From an uncultured Flavobacteriales bacterium (GTDB lineage Bacteria; Bacteroidota; Bacteroidia; Flavobacteriales_D; Sanyastnellaceae), in NCBI GenBank assembly GCA_938092195.1, contig CALKHD010000150.1:1-10073 (forward strand): a DNA stretch of 10,073 bases, read 5' to 3'. The first letter of the stretch is position 1, and each line of letters starts with the position of its first letter. Below, piece after piece: positions 1 through 6,847 of the stretch. The notes below the pieces were generated by a model. It saw nothing but the letters and a program-made list of their open reading frames with translations, made no database searches and was not told where the DNA came from. The translations under genes were made by a program, and so were the position numbers.

Positions 1-939
1 TCGGCATTGGACAACCGCCCCCTCAAGGATGACGAATTCCAAGGCATGCTTCATCAGGTCTTGTATGTGAGTGCGACCCCTGCCAACTATGAACTGGAAC
101 TAAGTGAAGGCGTGGTGGTGGAGCAGCTGATTCGCCCCACAGGACTGCTCGACCCGCCCATAGAAGTCAGGCCATGCACGAACCAGGTGGACGACCTCAT
201 TGGAGAGATTCGCAAAACCATAGAGCAAGGAGACCGAGTATTGGTGACCACCTTGACCAAGAGAATGGCCGAAGAGCTGTCGCGGTACCTGGATCGATTG
301 AGGATTTCCTGCTCCTACATCCACTCCGAAGTCAAGACCCTGGACCGGATTGAAATCATTCGGAACCTTCGAGAGGGTGTGATCGACGTTCTGGTGGGCG
401 TCAACCTTCTTCGCGAAGGACTCGACCTGCCTGAAGTCTCATTGGTGGCCGTCATGGACGCAGACAAGGAGGGCTTCTTGCGCTCCAATCGCTCCTTGAC
501 CCAGACCGCTGGACGCGCCGCACGAAACATCAACGGACGCGTGCTCATGTACGCAGACAAAGTGACCGACTCCATGGCTCAAACCATAGAGGAGACGGCC
601 CGCCGACGAGAAAAACAGGAGGCCTACAACACCGAGCATGGACTGGTTCCGGTTCAAGTCAAACGGTCCAAAAAGACGGTGTTCGAGCAAAGCGAGCTCA
701 TCGATGAACGCCCCTCACCCATGGCCGCAGAGCCCTTGGCCTCTGGAACGGGCATTCTTCAAGATCCTGTAGTCGCCGGTTATGTGAACGCCAAGGACCG
801 CAAGGCCATGGAGAAGCTCATTGCCAGGACCAAACGGGAAATGGAACAGGCCGCCAAGGAGCTGTCATTCATGGATGCTGCGCGACTCAGAGATGAATTG
901 TTTGCCCTCCAAGGCGCCGTTCAATCGTGGCCATCCTGA
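1..939 (+). CDS. uvrB: Excinuclease ABC subunit UvrB, C-terminal part (5' end outside window)
   Basis: UvrB is the damage-verifying helicase-like subunit of nucleotide excision repair; it is loaded by UvrA and then recruits UvrC. The reading frame is open from base 1, starting SALDNRPL, a hallmark UvrB stretch, so the true start lies upstream. The 312 visible residues are a little under half of a typical UvrB of about 670. In order, counting from the first codon here: SATP helicase motif (24-27), helicase C-terminal domain with GVNLLREGLD (133-142) and QTAGRAARN (168-176), the YAD/RRR region (YAD 184-186, RRR 201-203), and a C-terminal UVR motif (about 265-303, ending with AARLRDEL) that contacts UvrC. 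No frameshift or missing motif is seen. A 69-nt gap separates it from the protease gene, and I see no hairpin terminator in that gap. Confidence 0.97.
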   Translation, partial: SALDNRPLKDDEFQGMLHQVLYVSATPANYELELSEGVVVEQLIRPTGLLDPPIEVRPCTNQVDDLIGEIRKTIEQGDRVLVTTLTKRMAEELSRYLDRLRISCSYIHSEVKTLDRIEIIRNLREGVIDVLVGVNLLREGLDLPEVSLVAVMDADKEGFLRSNRSLTQTAGRAARNINGRVLMYADKVTDSMAQTIEETARRREKQEAYNTEHGLVPVQVKRSKKTVFEQSELIDERPSPMAAEPLASGTGILQDPVVAGYVNAKDRKAMEKLIARTKREMEQAAKELSFMDAARLRDELFALQGAVQSWPS

Positions 940-945
940 ACCAAA

Positions 946-971
946 TTGCATCACGACCGATTCTATATTTA
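946..971 (+). promoter_or_regulatory. Possible Bacteroidota-type promoter for the secreted protease gene
   Basis: Bacteroidota housekeeping promoters have a -7 box TAnnTTTG and a -33 TTG about 17-23 nt upstream. Here TATATTTA (964-971) matches the -7 box except for its last base, and TTG lies at 946-948, with a spacer of 15 nt, which is short. The box sits in the only AT-rich patch of the uvrB-protease gap and would place a start near 978, about 30 nt before the ATG. This is a pattern match only. Confidence 0.3.
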
Positions 972-1008
972 ACCGCCGCTCCTGCAAGGGGCCTTTGACA
1001 ACTACCAT

Positions 1009-3276
1009 ATGCCCAATTTCCGCACTGTTTGCCTTCTCTTCCTTTGGCTTATGCCTCTTGCATCATGGGGTCAGGTCTCTCAGGGAGGTCACCCATTTTG
1101 GGAGGAGTCTCCAAACCTTCAATCGTTGCCAATTCACCGCATGCCTGGCATTGACTTGCAAGCTTTGCAGGCCGGAGACCTTGTCACGGATGCAGTGAAG
1201 AGTGCCCCATGGCGTTTTGGAGAGGAATTTGAAGTCGCATTTGATCTGTCAGATGGGAGTTGGTCCAATGAGCATGGACTGTCTGTTTGGCGCATGGTCA
1301 TCGAGGCGCCAAACGCCCTTGCCATGAGTGTGCGTTTTCAAGAGTTTGACCTTCCTGAAGGCGCCTTATTGTACATCTGGAATCGAGACCGCATCGAATT
1401 CATTGGTGGATTTGACCACAACAACGCGAAGGCTTGGGGCGGATTGGCAACCGGCTTGGTGGCCGGACAATCCTTGGTCATTGAATTGCATTCCCCTTCA
1501 GAATTGGTGGATGCATGTAGCTTGGTGGTAGACCAAGTGGTGCACGCCTATCGAGACATCGCTGGCAAGGCCGCGATCGAAGCAGAAGCCACAGGGATGC
1601 AACGCGGTCCATTTGGCAACAGTGGCGACTGCAACATCAATGTCAATTGTCCAGAAGGGGCAACATGGCAGTGCGAAAAAAGATCTGTTGCACTGATCAT
1701 TCAAGGAGGTTCTGCGGTATGCACCGGAGCACTGGTCAACAACACGGCTCAAGATGGCACCCCTTTGTTTTTGACCGCAAACCATTGCTTGCCCAACAAT
1801 GGAAACGTGGGCAACTGGACATTCTATTTCAACCACGAAACGGCTGGTTGTTCAGGAAACGATGGCCCCACCAACCAAACCCTGAGTGGAAGCGAACTTC
1901 TGGTCAACAGTGGCTCCTCTGATTTTGGCCTGTTGCTTTTGGATGAAACTCCCCCTGAAAACTTCAATGTTTTTTATTCCGGATGGGATGGAACTGACGA
2001 TGAGACTGTCCAAAATGCAACCGGTCTGCACCACCCTTCTGGAGACCTCAAGAAAATCTGCTTAGAGGAAGACGAACCTTACCATCAAAATGCGGCAGGT
2101 GCGGCGGTTTGGTGGATCAGCCAATGGGAAGCCGGAGTCACTGAACCAGGGTCGTCAGGCTCTCCGCTCTACGATCAAAACCACCGAATCATCGGACAAC
2201 TTTATGGCGGCTCTGCTGCTTGCAATGGAAACGTAAACAACGGTCAGATTGACTACTACGGTCGCATGGGGGTCAGCTTCAACAATGGCATTGATGAATA
2301 TCTCGACCCTCTTGGACTGGGAATAGAAGTGCTGGACGGCTTCCCTAACGAAGGATGTGTGACTTCCTTTCCCCTCGATATGGGGATTGGAGTGGCCAGC
2401 GTTCCAGAGGGCGTTTTGTGTGGTGAAGAAGAGGTCGTTGTCGACATCACATTGAGCAATTTTGGCGAAATCACGCTGACCTCAGCCGTGATTGGATTCA
2501 CTTTGAACGGCGGTGAGCCGCAAAACTTCAATTGGACGGGAAGCCTGTCTCAATACCAAAATGAAGTGGTTTCTCTTCCCGCATTTCCCTCCGGCGACGG
2601 AACCAGCGAAGTGGAGATATACGTCCAAAGCATCAATGGTGAAGCCGACGAAAACGACTTCAACAACACGGCCATTGCGGAATTCACAGCTTTTTCTGGC
2701 GAGACATTCGACTTTTCTTTTGAACTGATCCTAGACGACTACGGCAGTGAGACCACATGGGAAATTCGGCGCTTTGGTACGGTGGTCTATTCCGGTGGAC
2801 CATACTCCGACAACCAAAATGGCCAGGTCATTGATGTGCCCCTCTGTCTGGAATCCGGCTGCTACATTTTCGAAATCGAAGACAGCTACGGAGACGGCAT
2901 TTGTTGTTCCAACGGCAACGGGAGCTACACCATTTTTGACCCCGAAGGCGACGTCATTCTGACCGGAGGAGACTTTGAAGACAACGATGTCACCCAATTC
3001 TGTACCCGCGCCATGGACATCGGCAACCATGCATTGTTAAACTTCAACATCAGCCCCAATCCCTCTGCGGGAAGCATCCAATTGTCCGGGCTCCCCGCTG
3101 GAGCGACATGCTGTGCCATGGACATGATGGGACGCACAATTCTTGTGCCCACCTCGCTCAACAACAATGGCTCCAGCTCCGTTCGACTGAATACCGAAAC
3201 ATGGCCTCGAGGTTGGGTTGTGATTCAGATTTCATTCGACGGACGGACATGCGCAAAACGCGTCCTTCTCCGTTAA
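1009..3276 (+). CDS. Secreted lysyl-endopeptidase-like serine protease with CARDB-like, 'SYGDGICC' and T9SS sorting domains
   Basis: This 755-residue preproprotein should be exported by Sec and then released or surface-anchored by the type IX system. Layout: signal peptide (about 1-21), propeptide (about 22-200), trypsin-fold catalytic domain (about 205-440), CARDB-like beta domain (about 455-562), a Cys-containing domain (about 566-667, with SYGDGICC) and a type A sorting domain (about 676-755: PNPSAG near its start, KRVLLR at the end). The catalytic triad reads as His259 (TANHC), Asp305 (SSDFG) and Ser383 (GSSGSP). Compared from memory with Achromobacter protease I, the six disulfide cysteines align (208, 214, 238, 260, 281, 405), as do CNI.V.CPEG, HHP and TEPGSSGSP. 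Asp415 in DYYGR matches Asp225, which selects lysine, so Lys-X cleavage is the likely specificity. Two further cysteines (222, 351) could form an extra bridge. The positions of API His210 and probably Trp169 are not conserved (Tyr399; about Tyr358). It lies 9 nt before the lipoprotein gene. A nutritional role in protein breakdown is inference. Confidence 0.9.
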   Translation: MPNFRTVCLLFLWLMPLASWGQVSQGGHPFWEESPNLQSLPIHRMPGIDLQALQAGDLVTDAVKSAPWRFGEEFEVAFDLSDGSWSNEHGLSVWRMVIEAPNALAMSVRFQEFDLPEGALLYIWNRDRIEFIGGFDHNNAKAWGGLATGLVAGQSLVIELHSPSELVDACSLVVDQVVHAYRDIAGKAAIEAEATGMQRGPFGNSGDCNINVNCPEGATWQCEKRSVALIIQGGSAVCTGALVNNTAQDGTPLFLTANHCLPNNGNVGNWTFYFNHETAGCSGNDGPTNQTLSGSELLVNSGSSDFGLLLLDETPPENFNVFYSGWDGTDDETVQNATGLHHPSGDLKKICLEEDEPYHQNAAGAAVWWISQWEAGVTEPGSSGSPLYDQNHRIIGQLYGGSAACNGNVNNGQIDYYGRMGVSFNNGIDEYLDPLGLGIEVLDGFPNEGCVTSFPLDMGIGVASVPEGVLCGEEEVVVDITLSNFGEITLTSAVIGFTLNGGEPQNFNWTGSLSQYQNEVVSLPAFPSGDGTSEVEIYVQSINGEADENDFNNTAIAEFTAFSGETFDFSFELILDDYGSETTWEIRRFGTVVYSGGPYSDNQNGQVIDVPLCLESGCYIFEIEDSYGDGICCSNGNGSYTIFDPEGDVILTGGDFEDNDVTQFCTRAMDIGNHALLNFNISPNPSAGSIQLSGLPAGATCCAMDMMGRTILVPTSLNNNGSSSVRLNTETWPRGWVVIQISFDGRTCAKRVLLR

Positions 3277-3285
3277 TTCTCCAAT

Positions 3286-3681
3286 ATGCGGCTGACTTGG
3301 TTTGCACTTCTGGCTCTGATGACGTCCTGTTCAGGACCGAAAAACGCAGGTATGGAAACCCTCTATACCCCAAGCTGGGACGCGCCGTTCACCGTACTCG
3401 ACGCCCACATTGAAGGGGACAGCCTGCGCGCCACTGTTCAATATGGAGGTGGTTTTCGGGAGCATTTGTTTCGACTCGAATCCAAAGGGACCGCCACCAA
3501 ATCATTGCCGAGAAAGCAAGAGCTCTTGTTGCTTCATGAAGGCCATGGTGACATGGGCAGGGCCTTGATTCAATCCGAGCACGCCTTTGACCTCGCGCCC
3601 TTCCGCGACCGCTCTCAGTCTTTGATCAAAATCAGATTGGATGGCTGGCCCGAATGGATGGACTACACCTACCCCCATTGA
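3286..3681 (+). CDS. Small predicted lipoprotein of unknown function
   Basis: This 131-residue protein has a short hydrophobic signal (about 3-14) and a lipobox LMTSC, which predicts cleavage and lipidation at Cys15. The mature part is about 117 residues with no membrane segment. It contains YTPSWDAPF (about 27-35), an IEGDSLRATVQYGGG stretch and GWPEWMDY near the end. The beta-rich look, with alternating hydrophobic residues, suggests a small periplasmic or outer-membrane-attached fold. The pattern 'V.Y.GG..EH.F.L' followed by 'KSLP' and 'H..HGDMG' resembles an uncharacterised lipoprotein family that I believe is common in Flavobacteriia, but I cannot name a function. It begins 9 nt after the protease stop. 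Its stop overlaps the next start (TGATG, sharing base 3681), so translation is probably coupled to the glycosyltransferase. Confidence 0.8.
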   Translation: MRLTWFALLALMTSCSGPKNAGMETLYTPSWDAPFTVLDAHIEGDSLRATVQYGGGFREHLFRLESKGTATKSLPRKQELLLLHEGHGDMGRALIQSEHAFDLAPFRDRSQSLIKIRLDGWPEWMDYTYPH

Positions 3682-4841
3682 TGGAAACCGGGTTCGCCTT
3701 TGGAGGGGCAGTTCTGGCTGGAATCCCGGCCTTGGCGCGGATCATCTGGGACCTTCACCTCTGGACATCATGGCGGAACAGACGCTTGCCTGTCGAGGAA
3801 ACTCAGCTGCCCCTTGACCCTTCGGTGAGCCTCATTCTTTGCGTCCACAATGACCTGGTCGCCCTTCAACGGATTTGGCCCAAATGGAGGGGACAAATCT
3901 TCCCGAAAGGATGGACTGTAGAGTGGATGATTGTGGATGACGGCTCTTCAGATGGAACGGGAGACTGGCTCAAGTCTCAGAGTCAAAAGGACGCCATGTC
4001 ACTGACGGTGATGCACCACACCAAGACCCGCCCGGGCAAAAAGGGCGCCTTGGCCGCTGGCATTCGCGCTGCAAAGCATGAAACACTGGTCTTGACCGAT
4101 GCCGATTGTCTGCCCGGACCCCATTGGGCGTTCAGCATGGCTTCGGCACTGACTCACCCATCCTCTCCCACGGATGTGGCCTTGGGCTTCAGCCTGCCCA
4201 AAGGAGGCCCGGACCTCCTTCAATTTGACGCCCTGCGCGTGGCTTGGCAGTATGGCACCGAAGCTGCAAAAGGCCAAGCTTATATGGGTGTTGGACGAAA
4301 CCTGGCCTATCGAAAATCGGACTGGATCAGATTGGGCGGTTTCGCTGCACATTCAAACCTCACCAGTGGGGATGACGACTTGTTTGTTCAATCGGCACGG
4401 CGAGATGGCCTCTCCATCCGGCCTTTGCCCCCACCGCAATCATCCATGGCCAACCCCACGGCTGCAGCACATGGAATCGCCGATGGTTTTCGCAGAAAAC
4501 GACGGCATTTGACCACCGCCAAGCGCTATTCGAACCGCGACACCATCAAACTGGCCTTGGATGCCGCACTGGACCCAATGGCCGCAATGGGAGCAGCAGC
4601 AGGCGCATTTGGCCTTTTGCACAACGCGGGTTGGATACCGCTTGTGGCCATCGGCCTTGCCGTGGTCGCGCGGGCTGTTACCTTGTCGTCATTCGCCAAG
4701 GACCTCGGTCACCCGGCAAAAAATGGCCTTTCAGCCATTTGGTTGGGCCCGATCCGGTGGGGTTTCCTCGCCGTAGCCACCTTGTCGAACTTCACCTCAT
4801 CGCCGACATGGACGCAGCGGGCACTGACAAACAGGTCGTGA
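3681..4841 (+). CDS. Membrane-anchored family 2 glycosyltransferase
   Basis: GT2 enzymes transfer a sugar from a nucleotide-sugar donor to a lipid or glycan acceptor on the cytoplasmic face of the membrane. The 386-residue product has an N-terminal membrane anchor (about 4-24), then a GT-A domain. SLILCVHN (50-57) is the first strand, DDGSSDGT (86-93) the nucleotide-binding loop, GKKGALAAGI (119-128) a typical acceptor/donor loop, DAD (140-142) the metal-binding DXD motif, GDDD (230-233) the catalytic-base region, and FRRKRRHL (270-277) takes the place of the QxxRW-like basic motif. About three hydrophobic segments follow (297-313, 317-335, 352-370). I chose the ATG at 3681 over the in-frame ATG at 3654 because it gives a TGATG overlap with the lipoprotein and starts directly before the anchor. 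Donor and product cannot be told; no other glycan genes are nearby. Its last 34 nt overlap the sigma factor gene. Confidence 0.88.
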   Translation: METGFAFGGAVLAGIPALARIIWDLHLWTSWRNRRLPVEETQLPLDPSVSLILCVHNDLVALQRIWPKWRGQIFPKGWTVEWMIVDDGSSDGTGDWLKSQSQKDAMSLTVMHHTKTRPGKKGALAAGIRAAKHETLVLTDADCLPGPHWAFSMASALTHPSSPTDVALGFSLPKGGPDLLQFDALRVAWQYGTEAAKGQAYMGVGRNLAYRKSDWIRLGGFAAHSNLTSGDDDLFVQSARRDGLSIRPLPPPQSSMANPTAAAHGIADGFRRKRRHLTTAKRYSNRDTIKLALDAALDPMAAMGAAAGAFGLLHNAGWIPLVAIGLAVVARAVTLSSFAKDLGHPAKNGLSAIWLGPIRWGFLAVATLSNFTSSPTWTQRALTNRS

Positions 4842-5440
4842 TTGACCACCTTTCCGACAAGGCCAAATACGATTATGGCCTCATATGTAGGGCTCTGGAC
4901 TCTCATGACCAGGGCGCCTTTGCCGAATTGATGGAGCGATACCGCGACCCCATCTATTACATGCTCATCAAAATGGTCCACGACCAAGATGATGCCGAGG
5001 ATTTGATGATCGAAACCTTCGGAAAGGCCTTTCGACGACTCAAACAGTACAGCCCCAAGTTTGCGTTCTCGACCTGGCTCTTCAAGATTGCTTCGAACGG
5101 AGCCATTGACTTCATTCGCAAAAAGCGCATCAAGGCCCTGAGCCTGGACAAAGGATTCACGGACTCCGAGGGAGACACCATGGAAATCCAGGTCGCCGAC
5201 GATGGTTTGGACCCCGGACAATCCATGGAAAAGCAACAGCGGGTCAACCGCATGCGCGAGGTTGTCGCTCAATTGAAGCCCCGATACCGTCGATTGGTGG
5301 AGCTCAGGTATTTCGAAGAGTACAGCTACGATGAAATTTCTCAGGAGCTCGATCTCCCTCTGGGCACAGTAAAAGCCCAACTGTTTCGGGCAAGAGACAT
5401 CCTGGCTGGTGTCTTGGAAATGGACCGCGAACAATTCTGA
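4808..5440 (+). CDS. ECF-like sigma-70 family RNA polymerase sigma factor
   Basis: This 210-residue sigma factor carries region 2 (about 35-107) and region 4 (about 144-203) and lacks regions 1 and 3, as in the ECF group. Region 2 shows DAEDLMIETFGKAF (61-74), which binds the core beta' subunit, and FSTWLFKIASNGAIDFIRKKR (87-107), which handles the -10 element. Region 4 shows the helix-turn-helix YSYDEISQELDLPLGTVKAQLFRAR (172-196). The acidic linker (about 110-143) is fairly long. The frame is open upstream to 4631, but that part is the shadow of the glycosyltransferase. The ATG at 4808 starts a sensible N-terminus about 34 residues before region 2 and leaves a 34-nt overlap with the upstream gene. 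No anti-sigma factor gene is adjacent; the next gene is rsmG, 2 nt downstream. The target regulon is unknown. It resembles single-copy Bacteroidota ECF-type sigma factors that lack a linked anti-sigma gene. Confidence 0.9.
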   Translation: MDAAGTDKQVVIDHLSDKAKYDYGLICRALDSHDQGAFAELMERYRDPIYYMLIKMVHDQDDAEDLMIETFGKAFRRLKQYSPKFAFSTWLFKIASNGAIDFIRKKRIKALSLDKGFTDSEGDTMEIQVADDGLDPGQSMEKQQRVNRMREVVAQLKPRYRRLVELRYFEEYSYDEISQELDLPLGTVKAQLFRARDILAGVLEMDREQF

Positions 5441-5442
5441 GC

Positions 5443-6132
5443 GTGAAGCCTTCAGCCCAGGACAACCGCAGCGTGGATGCGCTGCTGAACGCATTGTCCA
5501 AAGTCTCGATTGACTTTGGCACCCCCATACCAGAGATCACCAAAAAACAACGGGACCAGCTGGCGGCTTTGGGCCCTTTGTTCCGGGACTGGAATGCCAA
5601 AATCAATGTGATCTCGAGAAAAGACCTCGACGAGTTCTTCACCCGCCATGTGCTCCATAGCCTGTCCATAGCCCGGCTGCTCAGGCCAGAGTCCGGATCG
5701 CGCATATTGGATGTGGGCACCGGTGGAGGATTTCCAGGGCTGCCGCTGGCCATCCTTTTTCCTTCGGCACACTTCACCCTCTGCGACTCCATCGGAAAAA
5801 AAGTCAAGGTGGTCAACGCTGTGACCGAATCCCTTGGGCTCCGAAATGTTGAGGGCGCCTGGGCGCGAGCTGAGGCCCTCACCGACCGACCGACCTATGA
5901 TTTTGTGGTGAGCCGAGCGGTCACCAAGATGCCCCTCTTTTTAGACTGGGTTCGGCCGCTGATTGCTGAAGACCAGCGACATGGGCTGGCCAACGGAGTG
6001 CTTTACCTCAAGGGCGGAGACTTGACCGAAGAGCTGTCCACAGTGAAGGCCCCCGTGACCACTTGGGAGCTCAGCAGCACTTTGGAAGACCCCTTTTTCG
6101 AGACCAAGAAATTGGTCCATGTGGCCGTGTAA
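5443..6132 (+). CDS. rsmG: 16S rRNA (guanine527-N7)-methyltransferase RsmG (GidB)
   Basis: RsmG uses S-adenosylmethionine to methylate N7 of G527 in the 530 loop of 16S rRNA; in other bacteria its loss gives low-level streptomycin resistance. The 229-residue product has the family signature NAKINVISRKD (51-61), the HVLHSL helix (69-74), the SAM-binding motif ILDVGTGGGFPG (88-99), DSIGKKVKVV (115-124), VVSRAV (155-160) and YLKGGDL (188-194). The start is GTG at 5443, 2 nt after the sigma factor stop. There is no ATG near the N-terminus, and Bacteroidota homologues usually begin nearer residue 25-30 of this model, so a later start (for example GTG 5473) is possible. Downstream lies a 256-nt gap with no U-tract terminator on this strand. 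Confidence 0.96.
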   Translation: MKPSAQDNRSVDALLNALSKVSIDFGTPIPEITKKQRDQLAALGPLFRDWNAKINVISRKDLDEFFTRHVLHSLSIARLLRPESGSRILDVGTGGGFPGLPLAILFPSAHFTLCDSIGKKVKVVNAVTESLGLRNVEGAWARAEALTDRPTYDFVVSRAVTKMPLFLDWVRPLIAEDQRHGLANGVLYLKGGDLTEELSTVKAPVTTWELSSTLEDPFFETKKLVHVAV

Positions 6133-6179
6133 ACGGAAGAAGGGTTGAATGAAGATTCCGCCCCAAGCGAAAGTTCCAG

Positions 6180-6210
6180 AAAAAATGAAGGGGGCATTTC
6201 TGCCCCCTCC
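6180..6210 (-). terminator. Rho-independent terminator, minus-strand orientation
   Basis: The inverted repeat AGGGGGCA / TGCCCCCT (6189-6196 and 6201-6208) is perfect. In minus-strand RNA it extends by a G-U pair and a G-C pair (6209/6188 and 6210/6187), has a GAAA loop, and is followed one base later by six U residues (6185-6180). On the plus strand the same hairpin has a UUUC loop, an A-C mismatch at its base and no U-tract after it (CGAAACC follows). A plus-strand stop for the rsmG operon is therefore possible but less convincing. Confidence 0.6.
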
Positions 6211-6234
6211 GAAACCTGCAAGGATTTTGAAACC

Positions 6235-6256
6235 GATACAGCCGAGTGGCTGCATC
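6235..6256 (-). other. Hairpin in the rsmG-menI gap
   Basis: Positions 6235-6243 and 6248-6256 pair around the 4-nt loop GAGT (ACUC in minus-strand RNA). Eight of the nine pairs are Watson-Crick. The ninth (6238/6253) is a G-U pair only in minus-strand RNA and an A-C mismatch in plus-strand RNA. A weaker 4-bp hairpin (GTGT/ACAC, 6260-6263 and 6271-6274) lies next to it. The function is unknown; it may be part of the candidate minus-strand RNA. Confidence 0.45.
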
Positions 6257-6285
6257 CATGTGTATGACGGACACGAATCCAATCG

Positions 6286-6312
6286 TTGCCTCCAAACCGA
6301 AAATAAATTTTG
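6286..6312 (+). promoter_or_regulatory. Possible promoter for the menaquinone operon
   Basis: TTG (6286-6288) lies 16 nt before AAATTTTG (6305-6312), which differs from the -7 consensus TAnnTTTG only in its first base. A start near 6320 would leave a leader of about 70 nt before the thioesterase ATG. This is the most AT-rich spot of the gap. It overlaps the candidate minus-strand promoter (6293-6321), so at least one of the two may be false. Confidence 0.25.
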
Positions 6313-6388
6313 ATTCACCAAGACATCCGGCGAAACCCATGGACCTAAATCGGCGGAACCAAGCTTCTCTCGCTAAATTCACGCCCCG

Positions 6389-6847
6389 ATGAGCGAGGGG
6401 ACTCCTACGCCGAAAGGCATTGACCCAAAGGAACTTGAAGCCTTGGGGAAGAACACCATCAGCGAAGCTTTGGGTCTCGAGATCCTCGAGGTCCAACACG
6501 GACGTGTTGTGGGCAAGCTGCCTGTAGACGCCAGGACCCATCAGCCCTATGGCCTTCTTCACGGCGGGGCGAGTGTGGTGTTGGCCGAAACGCTGGGATC
6601 CGTGGGGTCTCATTTTATTGCAGCTCCCAAGGGCAAGGGTGCCGTTGGCATCGAAGTCAATGCCAACCACTTGAGGGGGGTCAAAGAAGGCTGGGTTCAT
6701 GGCACGGCCACTTTGCACCACGAAGGAGGCCGTCTTCACGTTTGGCACATCGACATCACCGATGATCAAGGCCGCGCAGTTTGCACGAGCAGATTGACAG
6801 TGATGCTGGTTTCTCAGCACAAGCCCAAACCCACCGCAGAACCATGA
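6389..6847 (+). CDS. menI: 1,4-dihydroxy-2-naphthoyl-CoA thioesterase (MenI-type hotdog hydrolase)
   Basis: This enzyme hydrolyses DHNA-CoA to DHNA and CoA, the step after MenB in menaquinone synthesis. The 152-residue protein is a single hotdog domain of the PaaI/YdiI type. It matches E. coli YdiI (MenI) closely as I recall it: LPVDARTHQPYGLLHGGASVVLAETLGSVG here against MPVDSRTKQPFGLLHGGASVVLAESIGSVA, and VGIEVNANHLRGVKEG further on. The active-site residues Gln52, His58 and Glu67 correspond to Gln48, His54 and Glu63 of YdiI. The position at the head of a menF-menD-menB cluster supports DHNA-CoA over other acyl-CoA substrates. The ATG at 6389 gives the normal family length. Its stop overlaps the next start as ATGA, pointing to coupled translation. 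A broader PaaI-family substrate range cannot be excluded. Confidence 0.9.
   Translation: MSEGTPTPKGIDPKELEALGKNTISEALGLEILEVQHGRVVGKLPVDARTHQPYGLLHGGASVVLAETLGSVGSHFIAAPKGKGAVGIEVNANHLRGVKEGWVHGTATLHHEGGRLHVWHIDITDDQGRAVCTSRLTVMLVSQHKPKPTAEP

Larger units (their letters stand above)
6180..6287 (-). ncRNA. Candidate small structured RNA on the minus strand in the rsmG-menI gap
   Basis: Read on the minus strand, the gap holds a 9-bp stem with an ACUC loop (6256 down to 6235) followed by a 10-bp stem with a GAAA (GNRA) loop and six U residues (6210 down to 6180). Each stem has one position that is a G-U pair in the minus-strand RNA but an A-C mismatch in the plus-strand RNA (6253/6238 and 6209/6188), which favours minus-strand transcription. 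A rough Bacteroidota promoter lies upstream on the minus strand: TTG at 6321-6319, an 18-nt spacer, and TCGGTTTG at 6300-6293, one mismatch from TAnnTTTG. It would give a transcript of about 105 nt; the 5' end is an estimate. I do not recognise a known RNA family. The other reading is a lone terminator that stops antisense transcription into rsmG. Confidence 0.3.

Noticed and set aside
821..1198. Plus-strand open frame of 125 codons spanning the uvrB-protease gap
   Set aside because: It overlaps the UVR motif of UvrB and the signal peptide of the protease in a different frame; no family resemblance.
4631..4807. Upstream in-frame extension of the sigma factor (59 more residues)
   Set aside because: It overlaps conserved membrane segments of the glycosyltransferase in another frame and has no sigma-like sequence; the ATG at 4808 gives a normal ECF N-terminus.
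4709..5494. Minus-strand open frame of 261 codons opposite the sigma factor gene
   Set aside because: It is antisense to a gene with clear sigma region 2 and 4 motifs; the translation shows no family features.
6239..6290. tRNA-like wording (GCCGAGTGGCTG resembling a Ser/Leu D arm, then CGAATCC)
   Set aside because: No acceptor stem, anticodon arm or proper T arm can be folded; the D-arm look comes from the hairpin at 6235-6256.
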